A stretch of 64,000 nucleotides of DNA from positions 2,542,001-2,606,000 of the forward strand of contig NZ_CAMDRE010000001.1 of assembly GCF_945906775.1 (NCBI RefSeq), given 5' to 3'. The position numbers were made by a program, and so were the translations under genes. Below are positions 25,315-33,637 of the stretch, one piece after another; position 1 is the first letter of the stretch, and each line of letters opens with the position of its first letter. The notes under the pieces were generated by a model. The model worked only from the letters and a program-made list of their open reading frames with translations, was not told the DNA's origin and ran no database searches. This DNA comes from Citrobacter sp. Marseille-Q6884 (GTDB taxonomy: Bacteria; Pseudomonadota; Gammaproteobacteria; Enterobacterales; Enterobacteriaceae).

Positions 25315-25845
25315 TCAGGCGTTCAGGATTTCGTCGAGATGCAGTTCAGCAGAAATCTGTTTAACCCATTTTTCGACGCGTTCTGCAGTCAGTTCAGGCT
25401 GGCGATCTTCGTCGATAGCCAGACCAACAAAGTGGTCGTCATCCGCCAAACCTTTGGACGCTTCAAAGTGATAACCCGCCGTTGGCCAGTGACCGACGAT
25501 GGTTGCGCCGCGCGGTTCAATAATGTCGCGAATAGTGCCTAACGCATCGCAGAAATATTCTGCGTAGTCTTCCTGGTCGCCGCAGCCAAACAGCGCAACC
25601 AGCTTACCGTTGAAATCAATGTCTTCGAGAGTCGGGAAGAAGTCATCCCAGTCACACTGCGCTTCACCGTAGTACCAGGTTGGGATGCCGAGCAGCAGAA
25701 TGTCATACCCTTCCAGGTCTTCTTTGCTGCTTTTTGCAATGTCATGTACATCGGCAACGTCTTTACCAAGCTGTTTTTGAATCATTTTTGCGATGTTTTC
25801 GGTATTACCGGTGTCGCTGCCGAAAAAGATGCCAGTGATTGCCAT
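25315..25845 (-). CDS. fldA: Flavodoxin 1 FldA
   Basis: A 176-residue FMN protein that passes electrons to radical enzymes (pyruvate formate-lyase activase, MetH, IspG/IspH). The phosphate-binding loop FGSDTGNTENIA opens the protein; the isoalloxazine is flanked by the W in GIPTWYYGEAQ and the Y in CGDQEDYAEYF. The ATG at 25845 gives the E. coli length; the frame is open further upstream but that part has no flavodoxin similarity. Confidence 0.98.
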   Translation of the reverse strand: MAITGIFFGSDTGNTENIAKMIQKQLGKDVADVHDIAKSSKEDLEGYDILLLGIPTWYYGEAQCDWDDFFPTLEDIDFNGKLVALFGCGDQEDYAEYFCDALGTIRDIIEPRGATIVGHWPTAGYHFEASKGLADDDHFVGLAIDEDRQPELTAERVEKWVKQISAELHLDEILNA

Positions 25846-26000
25846 GAGTAAAATAACCTCTTGAAACTTATTGAAATGGTGGTGGCGCAATGCCCACGGA
25901 TACGGGCAATCATAGCAGAACAGGCTGGCATGCGGAAACAGCAAACACGCCGGACTGCACACTGTGCTACATGATTTATGATTTTAAGCAGAAATTCAGA

Positions 26001-26288
26001 CTATGCCTGACCACGCAATGTGCTGAGTTGGTTCATCAGCATCTCTTCGATGAGTTCACTGCGACTCATGTTGCGCGCGTCTGCCAGATGATTCAAAGCG
26101 TCAACGGCGTCAGCGTTCAGCTTCAGTTCGACACGCTTAAGCCCGCGAACTTTGTCACGTTTAAGCTGATTACGTTTGTTAATACGTAACTGTTCATCAC
26201 GCGAGAGCGGATTGGTTTTGGGTCGTCCCGGGCGACGCTCCTGCGCGAACAGATCTAATGTCGTACGGTCCGTTTGTTCTTTGGCCAT
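26001..26288 (-). CDS. ybfE: LexA-regulated protein YbfE
   Basis: A 95-residue basic protein with a ribbon-helix-helix-like C-terminal half (KRVELKLNADAVDALNHLAD then ARNMSRSELIEEML), the pattern of CopG-type DNA-binding proteins. The N-terminal RRPGRPKTNPLS stretch resembles an AT-hook. Function unknown; in E. coli it is an SOS gene. A LexA box lies about 120 bp upstream, and it sits between ybfF and fldA on the same strand. Confidence 0.88.
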   Translation of the reverse strand: MAKEQTDRTTLDLFAQERRPGRPKTNPLSRDEQLRINKRNQLKRDKVRGLKRVELKLNADAVDALNHLADARNMSRSELIEEMLMNQLSTLRGQA

Positions 26289-26402
26289 GATCTTGGTGAC
26301 TTCGGGGAAACAATCAGCCAGGCGTCTGCCCGGATGGATAGCGCGCCATCATACATCAGCAGGGGAGGCGCGCCAACGCCCACGCACGTAATCGCGCGCG
26401 GA

Positions 26403-26422
26403 CGCTGAGTTTTTAATCAGTT
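26403..26422. promoter_or_regulatory. LexA (SOS) box upstream of ybfE
   Basis: CTGAGTTTTTAATCAG (26405-26420) has the CTG-N10-CAG core of a LexA site. It overlaps the last codons of ybfF, the same location as the ybfE LexA box in E. coli. Confidence 0.72.
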
Positions 26423-27190
26423 GGCCTTATCCGCAAGATAACGACGTATTGCGCGTAATACCGCCTCCGGTTTTTCTGCATGCACCCAATGGCCTGCGCC
26501 GGCAATAACATGTGCTCGTGCCTGTGGGAATTGCGCCAGCAAGGGGGCACGGTACGCTTCAGTCACGTAAGGCGAGTTTCCGCCGGGGATAAACAGTGCC
26601 GGGTGATCCCATGCGGGTATCGTTTCCCAGCCCACAATATGGGGATACTGCTCCCACAGAACCGGGACATTAAAGCGCCATTCACCGTCAACAAAGGATT
26701 TCAACAGGAACTGGATCACGCCTTCTTCTTTCAGATGTTGGCGCATCACGCTTGCCGCTTGCTGGCGCGACGTGGCTTGTGCATCCGTCACGGCATTAAT
26801 CGCCACGAAGATCTCATCGTGGCGGCGGACCTGATAGTCAACCGGCGCAATATCGATAGCGACCAGTTGATCAATACGTTCCGGCGCCAGCGCGGTTAAC
26901 GCCATAACGGCTTTGCCGCCCATCGAGTGACCAATAAAAGTGGCTTTTTCGATGTTCTGCGCATCCAGCGTATCCAGCAGATCTTGCGCCATGGCCGGGT
27001 AATTCATCTCCGAAGAACGGGGCGAGAGACCATGATTTCGCATATCAACCTGGATGATATCGTGATCGACGACCAGATCGCGCGCCAGTATGCCCAGGTT
27101 GTCCAGGCTACCAAACAGGCCGTGAACCAGGACGATGGGAGAATTATTGTGCAGGTTTTGCGCAGATTGCGCTCGGATATTCAATTTCAT
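26417..27190 (-). CDS. ybfF: Acyl-CoA esterase YbfF (alpha/beta hydrolase)
   Basis: A 257-residue alpha/beta hydrolase. The oxyanion stretch is VLVHGLFGS, the nucleophile elbow GHSMGGKAV (Ser near 89), and the catalytic His lies in GAGHWVHAEKP near residue 235. E. coli YbfF hydrolyses acyl-CoA thioesters and small esters in vitro; the physiological substrate is unknown. Divergent from seqA across about 190 bp. Confidence 0.93.
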   Translation of the reverse strand: MKLNIRAQSAQNLHNNSPIVLVHGLFGSLDNLGILARDLVVDHDIIQVDMRNHGLSPRSSEMNYPAMAQDLLDTLDAQNIEKATFIGHSMGGKAVMALTALAPERIDQLVAIDIAPVDYQVRRHDEIFVAINAVTDAQATSRQQAASVMRQHLKEEGVIQFLLKSFVDGEWRFNVPVLWEQYPHIVGWETIPAWDHPALFIPGGNSPYVTEAYRAPLLAQFPQARAHVIAGAGHWVHAEKPEAVLRAIRRYLADKAN

Positions 27191-27377
27191 GGCAAAGTTC
27201 TTTTTTTCACGCTATCGGGTTAGGGTATCATGTTGACCATTCTGCCACACGGCTGCAACAACTACGGTTTACTCCGAGTTTTGCAGGCCAACAGGCTCGA
27301 CGCTATCCGCTGTTGGGATTTGCCTTTACACTGATCCCAGCAACTTGTATTCAGCCAAGACACCGCACTGGATTAAG

Positions 27378-27920
27378 ATGAAAACGATTGAAGTTGATGA
27401 TGAACTCTATAGCTATATTGCCAGCCACACCAAGCATATCGGCGAGAGCGCATCCGACATTTTACGGCGTATGTTGAAATTTTCCGCCGCATCACAGACA
27501 GCCACCCCGGTGGTAAAAGAAGTCCGCGCCGTGCAACCTGTTGTGGAAGCCAAGCCGGTCAACCCTGTTAAAGACAAAGTACGCGCTATGCGTGAACTGC
27601 TGCTTTCCGATGAATATGCGGAACAGAAAAAAGCAGTGAATCGCTTTATGCTGGTGCTGTCTACACTCTATTCACTGGATCAACACGCGTTTGCCGAAGC
27701 AACGGAATCGTTGCATGGCCGCACGCGCGTCTATTTTGCAGCGGATGAACAGACGCTGCTGAAAAATGGTAATCAAACCAAGCCGAAACACGTGCCAGGC
27801 ACGCCGTATTGGGTGATCACCAACACGAATACCGGCCGTAAATGCAGCATGGTTGAACACATCATGCAGTCAATGCAGTTCCCGGCGGAACTGATTGAAA
27901 AGGTTTGCGGAACAATTTAA
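27378..27920 (+). CDS. seqA: Replication initiation negative modulator SeqA
   Basis: A 180-residue protein that binds hemimethylated GATC and keeps oriC from re-firing. Residues 1-35 form the oligomerisation domain (MKTIEVDDELYSYIAS), a variable linker follows, and the C-terminal DNA-binding domain holds the conserved GTPYWVITNTNTGRK loop. The ATG at 27378 is chosen because it gives the family N-terminus. pgm begins 24 bp downstream, the conserved seqA-pgm operon. Confidence 0.98.
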   Translation: MKTIEVDDELYSYIASHTKHIGESASDILRRMLKFSAASQTATPVVKEVRAVQPVVEAKPVNPVKDKVRAMRELLLSDEYAEQKKAVNRFMLVLSTLYSLDQHAFAEATESLHGRTRVYFAADEQTLLKNGNQTKPKHVPGTPYWVITNTNTGRKCSMVEHIMQSMQFPAELIEKVCGTI

Positions 27921-27944
27921 TCCTTGCATTAGAAGGACCAGGCA

Positions 27945-29585
27945 ATGGCAATCCACAACCGCGCAGGTCAACCGGCGCAACAGAGTGATTTGATTAACGT
28001 CGCCCAACTGACGGCACAGTACTATGTACTGAAACCTACAGCAGGGAATGCGGAGCACGCCGTTAAGTTCGGAACGTCCGGACATCGCGGCAGCGCAGGC
28101 CGTCACAGTTTTAACGAGCCGCATATTCTGGCTATCGCTCAGGCGATTGCTGAAGAACGTGCGAAAAACGGTATTACCGGCCCTTGCTATGTGGGCAAGG
28201 ACACCCATGCGCTGTCTGAACCGGCATTTATCTCTGTGCTGGAAGTGCTGGCGGCGAACGGTGTTGATGTTATTGTGCAGGAAAATAACGGCTTCACGCC
28301 AACGCCTGCCGTGTCTAACGCAATCCTGGTCCACAACAAAAAAGGCGGTCCGCTGGCTGACGGTATCGTGATCACGCCGTCCCACAACCCGCCGGAAGAT
28401 GGTGGGATTAAATACAACCCGCCAAACGGTGGTCCAGCGGATACCAACGTTACTAAAGTTGTGGAAGACAGAGCGAACGCGCTGTTGGCCGCAGACCTGA
28501 AGGGCGTGAAGCGTATTTCACTGGATGCGGCGCTGGCGTCGGGTCACGTGAAAGAGCAAGACCTGGTTCAGCCGTTTGTTGAAGGGCTGGCTGATATCGT
28601 TGATATGGCCGCGATTCAAAAAGCGGGTCTGACGCTGGGTGTTGATCCGCTGGGCGGTTCCGGTATCGAATACTGGAAACGCATTGCCGAGCACTACAAA
28701 CTGAACCTGACGATTGTTAACGATCAGGTTGATCAGACATTCCGCTTCATGCATCTCGATAAAGACGGCGCGATCCGTATGGACTGCTCCTCCGAGTGTG
28801 CGATGGCAGGTCTGCTGGCGCTGCGTGATAAGTTCGATCTGGCCTTCGCGAATGACCCGGACTATGACCGTCACGGTATTGTGACGCCGGCTGGGTTGAT
28901 GAATCCGAACCACTATCTGGCGGTAGCGATCAACTACCTGTTCCAGCATCGCCCGCAATGGGGTAAAGATGTTGCCGTGGGGAAAACGCTGGTTTCTTCC
29001 GCGATGATTGACCGTGTGGTGAATGATTTGGGCCGTAAGCTGGTTGAAGTGCCGGTGGGCTTTAAATGGTTCGTTGACGGCCTGTTCGACGGCAGCTTTG
29101 GCTTCGGCGGTGAAGAGAGCGCGGGCGCATCGTTCCTGCGTTTCGACGGCACGCCGTGGTCTACCGATAAAGACGGGATCATCATGTGCCTGCTGGCGGC
29201 GGAAATTACTGCCGTAACAGGTAAGAACCCGCAAGAGCACTACAATGAGCTGGCCGCACGTTTCGGCGCGCCGAGCTATAACCGTTTACAGGCTAGCGCG
29301 ACCTCCGCGCAGAAAGCGGCATTGTCCAAACTCTCCCCGGAGATGGTCAGCGCCAGCACCCTGGCGGGTGACCCGATCACTGCGCGTCTGACTGCTGCGC
29401 CAGGAAACGGTGCATCGATTGGTGGCCTGAAAGTCATGACCGACAACGGTTGGTTTGCCGCGCGTCCGTCAGGTACTGAAGACGCCTACAAGATCTACTG
29501 CGAGAGTTTCCTCGGTGAAGAACATCGTAAGCAGATCGAAAAAGAAGCGGTTGAAATTGTCAGCGAAGTGCTGAAAAACGCGTAA
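27945..29585 (+). CDS. pgm: Phosphoglucomutase Pgm
   Basis: A 546-residue alpha-D-phosphohexomutase that interconverts glucose-1-P and glucose-6-P. The phosphoserine is in TPSHNPPEDGG (near 146), the metal loop is DPDYDRHG, the sugar loop GGEESAG and the phosphate loop RPSGTEDAYK. Cotranscribed with seqA; its loss is known to disturb supercoiling-linked phenotypes through that link. An AGAAGGACC ribosome-binding site precedes the ATG. Confidence 0.98.
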   Translation: MAIHNRAGQPAQQSDLINVAQLTAQYYVLKPTAGNAEHAVKFGTSGHRGSAGRHSFNEPHILAIAQAIAEERAKNGITGPCYVGKDTHALSEPAFISVLEVLAANGVDVIVQENNGFTPTPAVSNAILVHNKKGGPLADGIVITPSHNPPEDGGIKYNPPNGGPADTNVTKVVEDRANALLAADLKGVKRISLDAALASGHVKEQDLVQPFVEGLADIVDMAAIQKAGLTLGVDPLGGSGIEYWKRIAEHYKLNLTIVNDQVDQTFRFMHLDKDGAIRMDCSSECAMAGLLALRDKFDLAFANDPDYDRHGIVTPAGLMNPNHYLAVAINYLFQHRPQWGKDVAVGKTLVSSAMIDRVVNDLGRKLVEVPVGFKWFVDGLFDGSFGFGGEESAGASFLRFDGTPWSTDKDGIIMCLLAAEITAVTGKNPQEHYNELAARFGAPSYNRLQASATSAQKAALSKLSPEMVSASTLAGDPITARLTAAPGNGASIGGLKVMTDNGWFAARPSGTEDAYKIYCESFLGEEHRKQIEKEAVEIVSEVLKNA

Positions 29586-29592
29586 ACCGTAG

Positions 29593-29623
29593 GCCGGATA
29601 AACCGTTCGCGTCGTTATCCGGC
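29593..29623. repeat. REP unit between pgm and kdpE
   Basis: GCCGGATAA and TTATCCGGC arms 8 bases past pgm. Together with the terminator stem at 29648 (same arm sequences) it forms a small BIME-like pair between convergent genes. Confidence 0.8.
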
Positions 29624-29647
29624 AATGAAACAATAAAGACTTACTCC

Positions 29648-29684
29648 GCCGGATAACGTGTAAACGCTTATCCGGCTTTTTTTT
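29648..29684 (+). terminator. Terminator built from a REP-type stem
   Basis: GCCGGATAA / TTATCCGGC stem followed by eight T; it should stop pgm transcripts before they enter the kdpDE genes from the opposite side. Confidence 0.85.
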
Positions 29685-29693
29685 AACGTCCTT

Positions 29694-30371
29694 TTAAGGC
29701 ATAAACCGATACCCAATTCCGGTCTCGGTAATAAAGTGACGTGGGCGGGCCGGATCCAGTTCCAGTTTCTGGCGCAGGTGTCCCATATAAATTCGCAGGT
29801 AATGGCTGTGTTCGACGGCGTTTGGTCCCCATACCTGATTCAGTAACTGGCGTTGGGTCAGTACCTTTCCGGCATTGTTGAGAAGTACCACCAACAGGCG
29901 AAACTCAATCGGCGTCAGATGAATTTCTTCTTCACCTCGGTGAACCAGACGCGCCGCAATATCCACTTTCACATCGGAAAAATGCACAACGGGTTCAGGG
30001 GAGGGACCGCTGGCATGCCGGCGTAATGCCACGCGCAAACGTGCCTGCAACTCGCCAATACCAAACGGCTTACTGAGATAGTCATCTGCGCCCGCATCCA
30101 GCGCAGCGATTTTATCGCTCTCCTCGCTGCGAGCCGAAAGCACAATCACCGGGATTGCACTCCATTGTCGCAGGTCGCGAATAAAATCCGTACCGTCACC
30201 GTCTGGCAGGCCGAGATCGAGAATGATGAGGTCGGGTTTTCGCGTGGCGGCTTCCAGCAGACCGCGTTGGAGCGTCTCTGCTTCGTAAACGCGCAGCCCG
30301 TCGCCTTCCAGCGCGCTGCGCAGAAAGCGACGAATAGCCTGTTCATCTTCAACAATCAGTACGTTTGTCAC
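29694..30371 (-). CDS. kdpE: Response regulator KdpE
   Basis: A 225-residue OmpR-type regulator that activates kdpFABC when K+ is low. The receiver domain has the acidic pair (VEDEQ), the phospho-Asp in IILDLGLPDGDG (near 52) and the Lys in YLSKPF. The C-terminal winged helix ends with HYLRIYMGHLRQKLE and GIGYRF. Its start overlaps the kdpD end by four bases. Confidence 0.98.
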   Translation of the reverse strand: MTNVLIVEDEQAIRRFLRSALEGDGLRVYEAETLQRGLLEAATRKPDLIILDLGLPDGDGTDFIRDLRQWSAIPVIVLSARSEESDKIAALDAGADDYLSKPFGIGELQARLRVALRRHASGPSPEPVVHFSDVKVDIAARLVHRGEEEIHLTPIEFRLLVVLLNNAGKVLTQRQLLNQVWGPNAVEHSHYLRIYMGHLRQKLELDPARPRHFITETGIGYRFMP

Positions 30372-33052
30372 ATATCCTCATGAAATTCTTCAAGTTCAGG
30401 GGGCAATTCTTGTGGCAGTGTAACACGGAAACACGCGCCGCCCTGTGGTCGATTGTGGGCAGTAATAGTCCCGCCATGCACCTCCACAATGGCCTGACAA
30501 ATGGCCAGCCCCAGCCCAACGCCGGGTACAGATGACTCTTTGTTTCCTCTGGAAAACTTGTCGAAGATTTGTTGTTCCAGGCCTGATGAAATACCCGGAC
30601 CGTTATCCCAGACGTCGAGTAGCAGATGCTCACCTTCGACCTTCGCATCAATACCGATTCGTGCCTGCGGACCTGCGTATTTGACGGCGTTTTCCAGCAA
30701 ATTAATCAGCACCCGTTCGAACAGTGGGCCATCAACGTGGATCAGCGTCAACGGCTCGGGAAGCGACAGATTAATCGGAGCCGCTAATCCGGGTTCCAGC
30801 ATTTGCAGGGCGCTGCCAACGACCTCTTCCAGAGTTAACCACTCTTTCTTAAGATTAAAGCCGCCGGACTGAATTCGCGCCATATCCAGCAAATTATTTA
30901 CCAGCCGGGTGGTATTCAGAACGTGCTGGCGAATTTCGCTGGCCTGACGGGCATGGGCTGACCCCTCACTTGCCAGATCCAACGTTAGAATTTCTGCCTG
31001 CCCGAACAGCACCGTCAGCGGCGTGCGTAAATCGTGAGACAGCGCGGCAAGCAGGGCGTTGCGGATACTCTCTCGTTCGCTGGCAAAGCGCGCCTGCTCC
31101 TCACTGGCGGTGAGCGTCAGGCGTTCAAGGGCGCTGGCCACCAGCAGAGTAAAGGTTTCCAGCAGGCGCTGTTGTTCCGGGATCATCAGCTGGCGAAGGT
31201 TCCCTGGCTCAACGACCAACAGTCCTTGCGTTTTATCGGCACTTTTTAAGGGAAGGATCTGATACGGCACACCCGGCAAGGTATCCGTGCCTGCGCCGGC
31301 GGGTTGTCCCTTATCAAAGCTCCACTGGGCGATGGCATCATCCCACGGCGTCATGCCTTGTGGATGTGTCAGGGGGGCCAGTTTACCGTTCTCATCGGGC
31401 AGTAAAACCTGGCTGCGAGCCTGAAACGTTGAGGCAATAAACTGTTCGCTGGTGGCGGCGATATCGGTTTGGCTACGCCCCACGGCCAGGGCTTTAGACA
31501 TCTCGTACAGATGACGCGTACGTTGCTCGCGGTAACGTGCAACTCTCGCCTGATAACGTACGCCCGCTGTCAGATTCCCGATAACCAGACCCACGGTTAA
31601 CATCACGGCGAACGTGAGCAGATACTGTACGTCTGAAACAGCGAGCGTCCCCCGTGGGGCAATAAAGAAGAGATCGAAACTGGCGGTGTTAATAAAGGTG
31701 GCTACCACCGACGGCCAGCGCCCGTAAAACAAGGCAATAATGACCACGCCCAACAAATAGAGCATCACCAGGTTGGCGGCATCAAACGCAACCAGCCACT
31801 GCATGGCAATCAGCGTGATGAGGGCACACAGTGCGGCCGCGACAAGACATCCCTGAATTTGTACCCGCCATTTATCTTTAAATGTGCGAGTATCCGTCGC
31901 CTGAAGCGTAGAACGTGACGGCGGCTCATCCAGCGCGACGATCATCAGGTCAAGATCCGGGGCGCGGTGAGCCAGCCTGTCGGCAAAGGAATCACTGCGC
32001 CACCAGCGTCGCGTTGTCGGACGCCCCAGCACAATTTTTCCCAGATTATGTTCCCGGGCATAGCGTACGATCGCTTTGTCTTCTGCGGGATCGGACAGCG
32101 TGGCGGTTTCTGCGCCCAGTTCCTGGGCAAGTCGCAGAGCGCCGAGAATGGCGCGTCGCTGTTTTTCGGGCAGTCGATGCAGTGCCGGGGTTTCCACATA
32201 CACGGCATGCCAGACGCTGCCGAGGCGGGCAGCCAGGCGCGCGGCTGCACGTACCAGCTTTTCACTCCCGGTATTGTGTCCAATACACAGCAAAATGGCA
32301 TCACGGGTATGCCAGACTTTTTCTTCTCCCGGATGTCCCCGCCAGGCACGCATCTGCTCATCCACCCGGTCGGCGGTACGGCGCAGCGCCAGCTCGCGCA
32401 GTGCAATCAAATTACCTTTACGAAAGAAATGTTCGATCGCGCGCTCAGCCTGGCCAGCGATATAGACTTTGCCCTCGTTCAGACGCTGGCGCAGATCGTC
32501 AGGGGGGAGATCGACCAGCACCACATCGTCTGCGGCATCGAAAAACGGATCGGGGACGGTTTCGCGGACCTGGATACCGGTCACGCCGCTGACTACATCG
32601 TTCAGACTTTCCAGATGTTGAACGTTGACGGTGGTAAAAACATCAATGCCCGCTTCCAGCAGCTCTTCGATATCCTGCCAGCGACGGGGATGGCGTGAGC
32701 CTGGCGCATTACTGTGCGCCAGTTCGTCCATTAAAATCAGTGCCGGACGGCGGGCGAGGGCAGCATCAAGATCGAACTCGCTGATGTGCCGCCCACGGTG
32801 CGCCTGACGTTTCAGCGGCAGTACGGCGAGACCGTCCAGCAGCGCGGCGGTCTCTTTGCGCCCGTGCGTTTCTACCACGCCGATTAATACATCCAGCCCT
32901 TGCGCCCGAAGCCGCTGCGCCTCCGCCAGCATGGCCCAGGTTTTTCCTACCCCCGCGCAGGCACCGAAGAAAATTTTCAGTTTACCCCGGTGTGGGGCGG
33001 TAGTTTGTTCCAGTAAGCGATCCGGATCCGGGCGTAAGGGTTCTTCTGTCAT
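30368..33052 (-). CDS. kdpD: Sensor histidine kinase KdpD
   Basis: An 894-residue membrane sensor of K+ and turgor. Order of parts: an N-terminal KdpD domain with Walker A GACAGVGKT (near 30-38), a Usp-like domain, four membrane helices at about 400-500, a GAF-like domain, then the kinase core with His in LSHDLRTPLT (near 673), NLLENAVKYA and DNGPGI / GLGLAI boxes. Length matches E. coli. It follows kdpC by 10 bp. Confidence 0.98.
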   Translation of the reverse strand: MTEEPLRPDPDRLLEQTTAPHRGKLKIFFGACAGVGKTWAMLAEAQRLRAQGLDVLIGVVETHGRKETAALLDGLAVLPLKRQAHRGRHISEFDLDAALARRPALILMDELAHSNAPGSRHPRRWQDIEELLEAGIDVFTTVNVQHLESLNDVVSGVTGIQVRETVPDPFFDAADDVVLVDLPPDDLRQRLNEGKVYIAGQAERAIEHFFRKGNLIALRELALRRTADRVDEQMRAWRGHPGEEKVWHTRDAILLCIGHNTGSEKLVRAAARLAARLGSVWHAVYVETPALHRLPEKQRRAILGALRLAQELGAETATLSDPAEDKAIVRYAREHNLGKIVLGRPTTRRWWRSDSFADRLAHRAPDLDLMIVALDEPPSRSTLQATDTRTFKDKWRVQIQGCLVAAALCALITLIAMQWLVAFDAANLVMLYLLGVVIIALFYGRWPSVVATFINTASFDLFFIAPRGTLAVSDVQYLLTFAVMLTVGLVIGNLTAGVRYQARVARYREQRTRHLYEMSKALAVGRSQTDIAATSEQFIASTFQARSQVLLPDENGKLAPLTHPQGMTPWDDAIAQWSFDKGQPAGAGTDTLPGVPYQILPLKSADKTQGLLVVEPGNLRQLMIPEQQRLLETFTLLVASALERLTLTASEEQARFASERESIRNALLAALSHDLRTPLTVLFGQAEILTLDLASEGSAHARQASEIRQHVLNTTRLVNNLLDMARIQSGGFNLKKEWLTLEEVVGSALQMLEPGLAAPINLSLPEPLTLIHVDGPLFERVLINLLENAVKYAGPQARIGIDAKVEGEHLLLDVWDNGPGISSGLEQQIFDKFSRGNKESSVPGVGLGLAICQAIVEVHGGTITAHNRPQGGACFRVTLPQELPPELEEFHEDM

Positions 33053-33062
33053 GACCTTTTTC

Positions 33063-33629
33063 TCAGCGCTTATCCAGCGCTAAATTAAGTTCCACCAGGT
33101 TCACCACCGGCTGGCCGATAAAGCCGACCAGTGGCTTTTGCGTGTATTGTGCAACCAACTGCGTGACCTCTTCAATGCCGAGGTTACGGGCTTTCGCCAC
33201 GCGCGGAATTTGCCATGCCACGGCCTCTGGCGTCAGATTATTATCCAGTCCGCTGGCAGACGCGGTGACCAGCTCTACCGGTACGGAAGGGCTGGCCTGT
33301 GGGTTGGCTGCCCGTAGCGCGGCAATACGACTTTGCAGTTGCTTATCCAGCTCCGGGTTGCTGGCGGCCAGATTGCTGCCACCAGAAGCCATTGGATTAT
33401 AGGGCATTTCCGCCGTCGCTGACGGACGTCCCTGAAAATACCCGGCCGCGGTAAAGTTCTGCCCGATGAGTTCAGAACCGCGAATCACCTGACCGTCGCG
33501 GATCAGCGAACCGTTGGCCTGGTGGGGAAACCACCATTGCCCCAGAGCGGTCGTCAGCAGCGGATAAACCCCACCGGTGATAAGCGTCAGGAAAAGTAAT
33601 GTTGAAAGTGCAGGACGTAATCCACTCAT
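33063..33629 (-). CDS. kdpC: K+-transporting ATPase subunit KdpC
   Basis: About 188 residues. One N-terminal membrane helix (residues 10-32) is followed by a periplasm-facing domain with the family motifs GRPSATAEMPYNP, ASGGSNL and LVTASASGLDNN. KdpC stabilises the KdpAB complex. The ATG at 33629 sits behind a GAGG site and gives the usual MSGLRPALST start; an in-frame GTG four codons upstream overlaps kdpB and is the alternative. Confidence 0.95.
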   Translation of the reverse strand: MSGLRPALSTLLFLTLITGGVYPLLTTALGQWWFPHQANGSLIRDGQVIRGSELIGQNFTAAGYFQGRPSATAEMPYNPMASGGSNLAASNPELDKQLQSRIAALRAANPQASPSVPVELVTASASGLDNNLTPEAVAWQIPRVAKARNLGIEEVTQLVAQYTQKPLVGFIGQPVVNLVELNLALDKR

Positions 33630-33637
33630 CTGAAACC

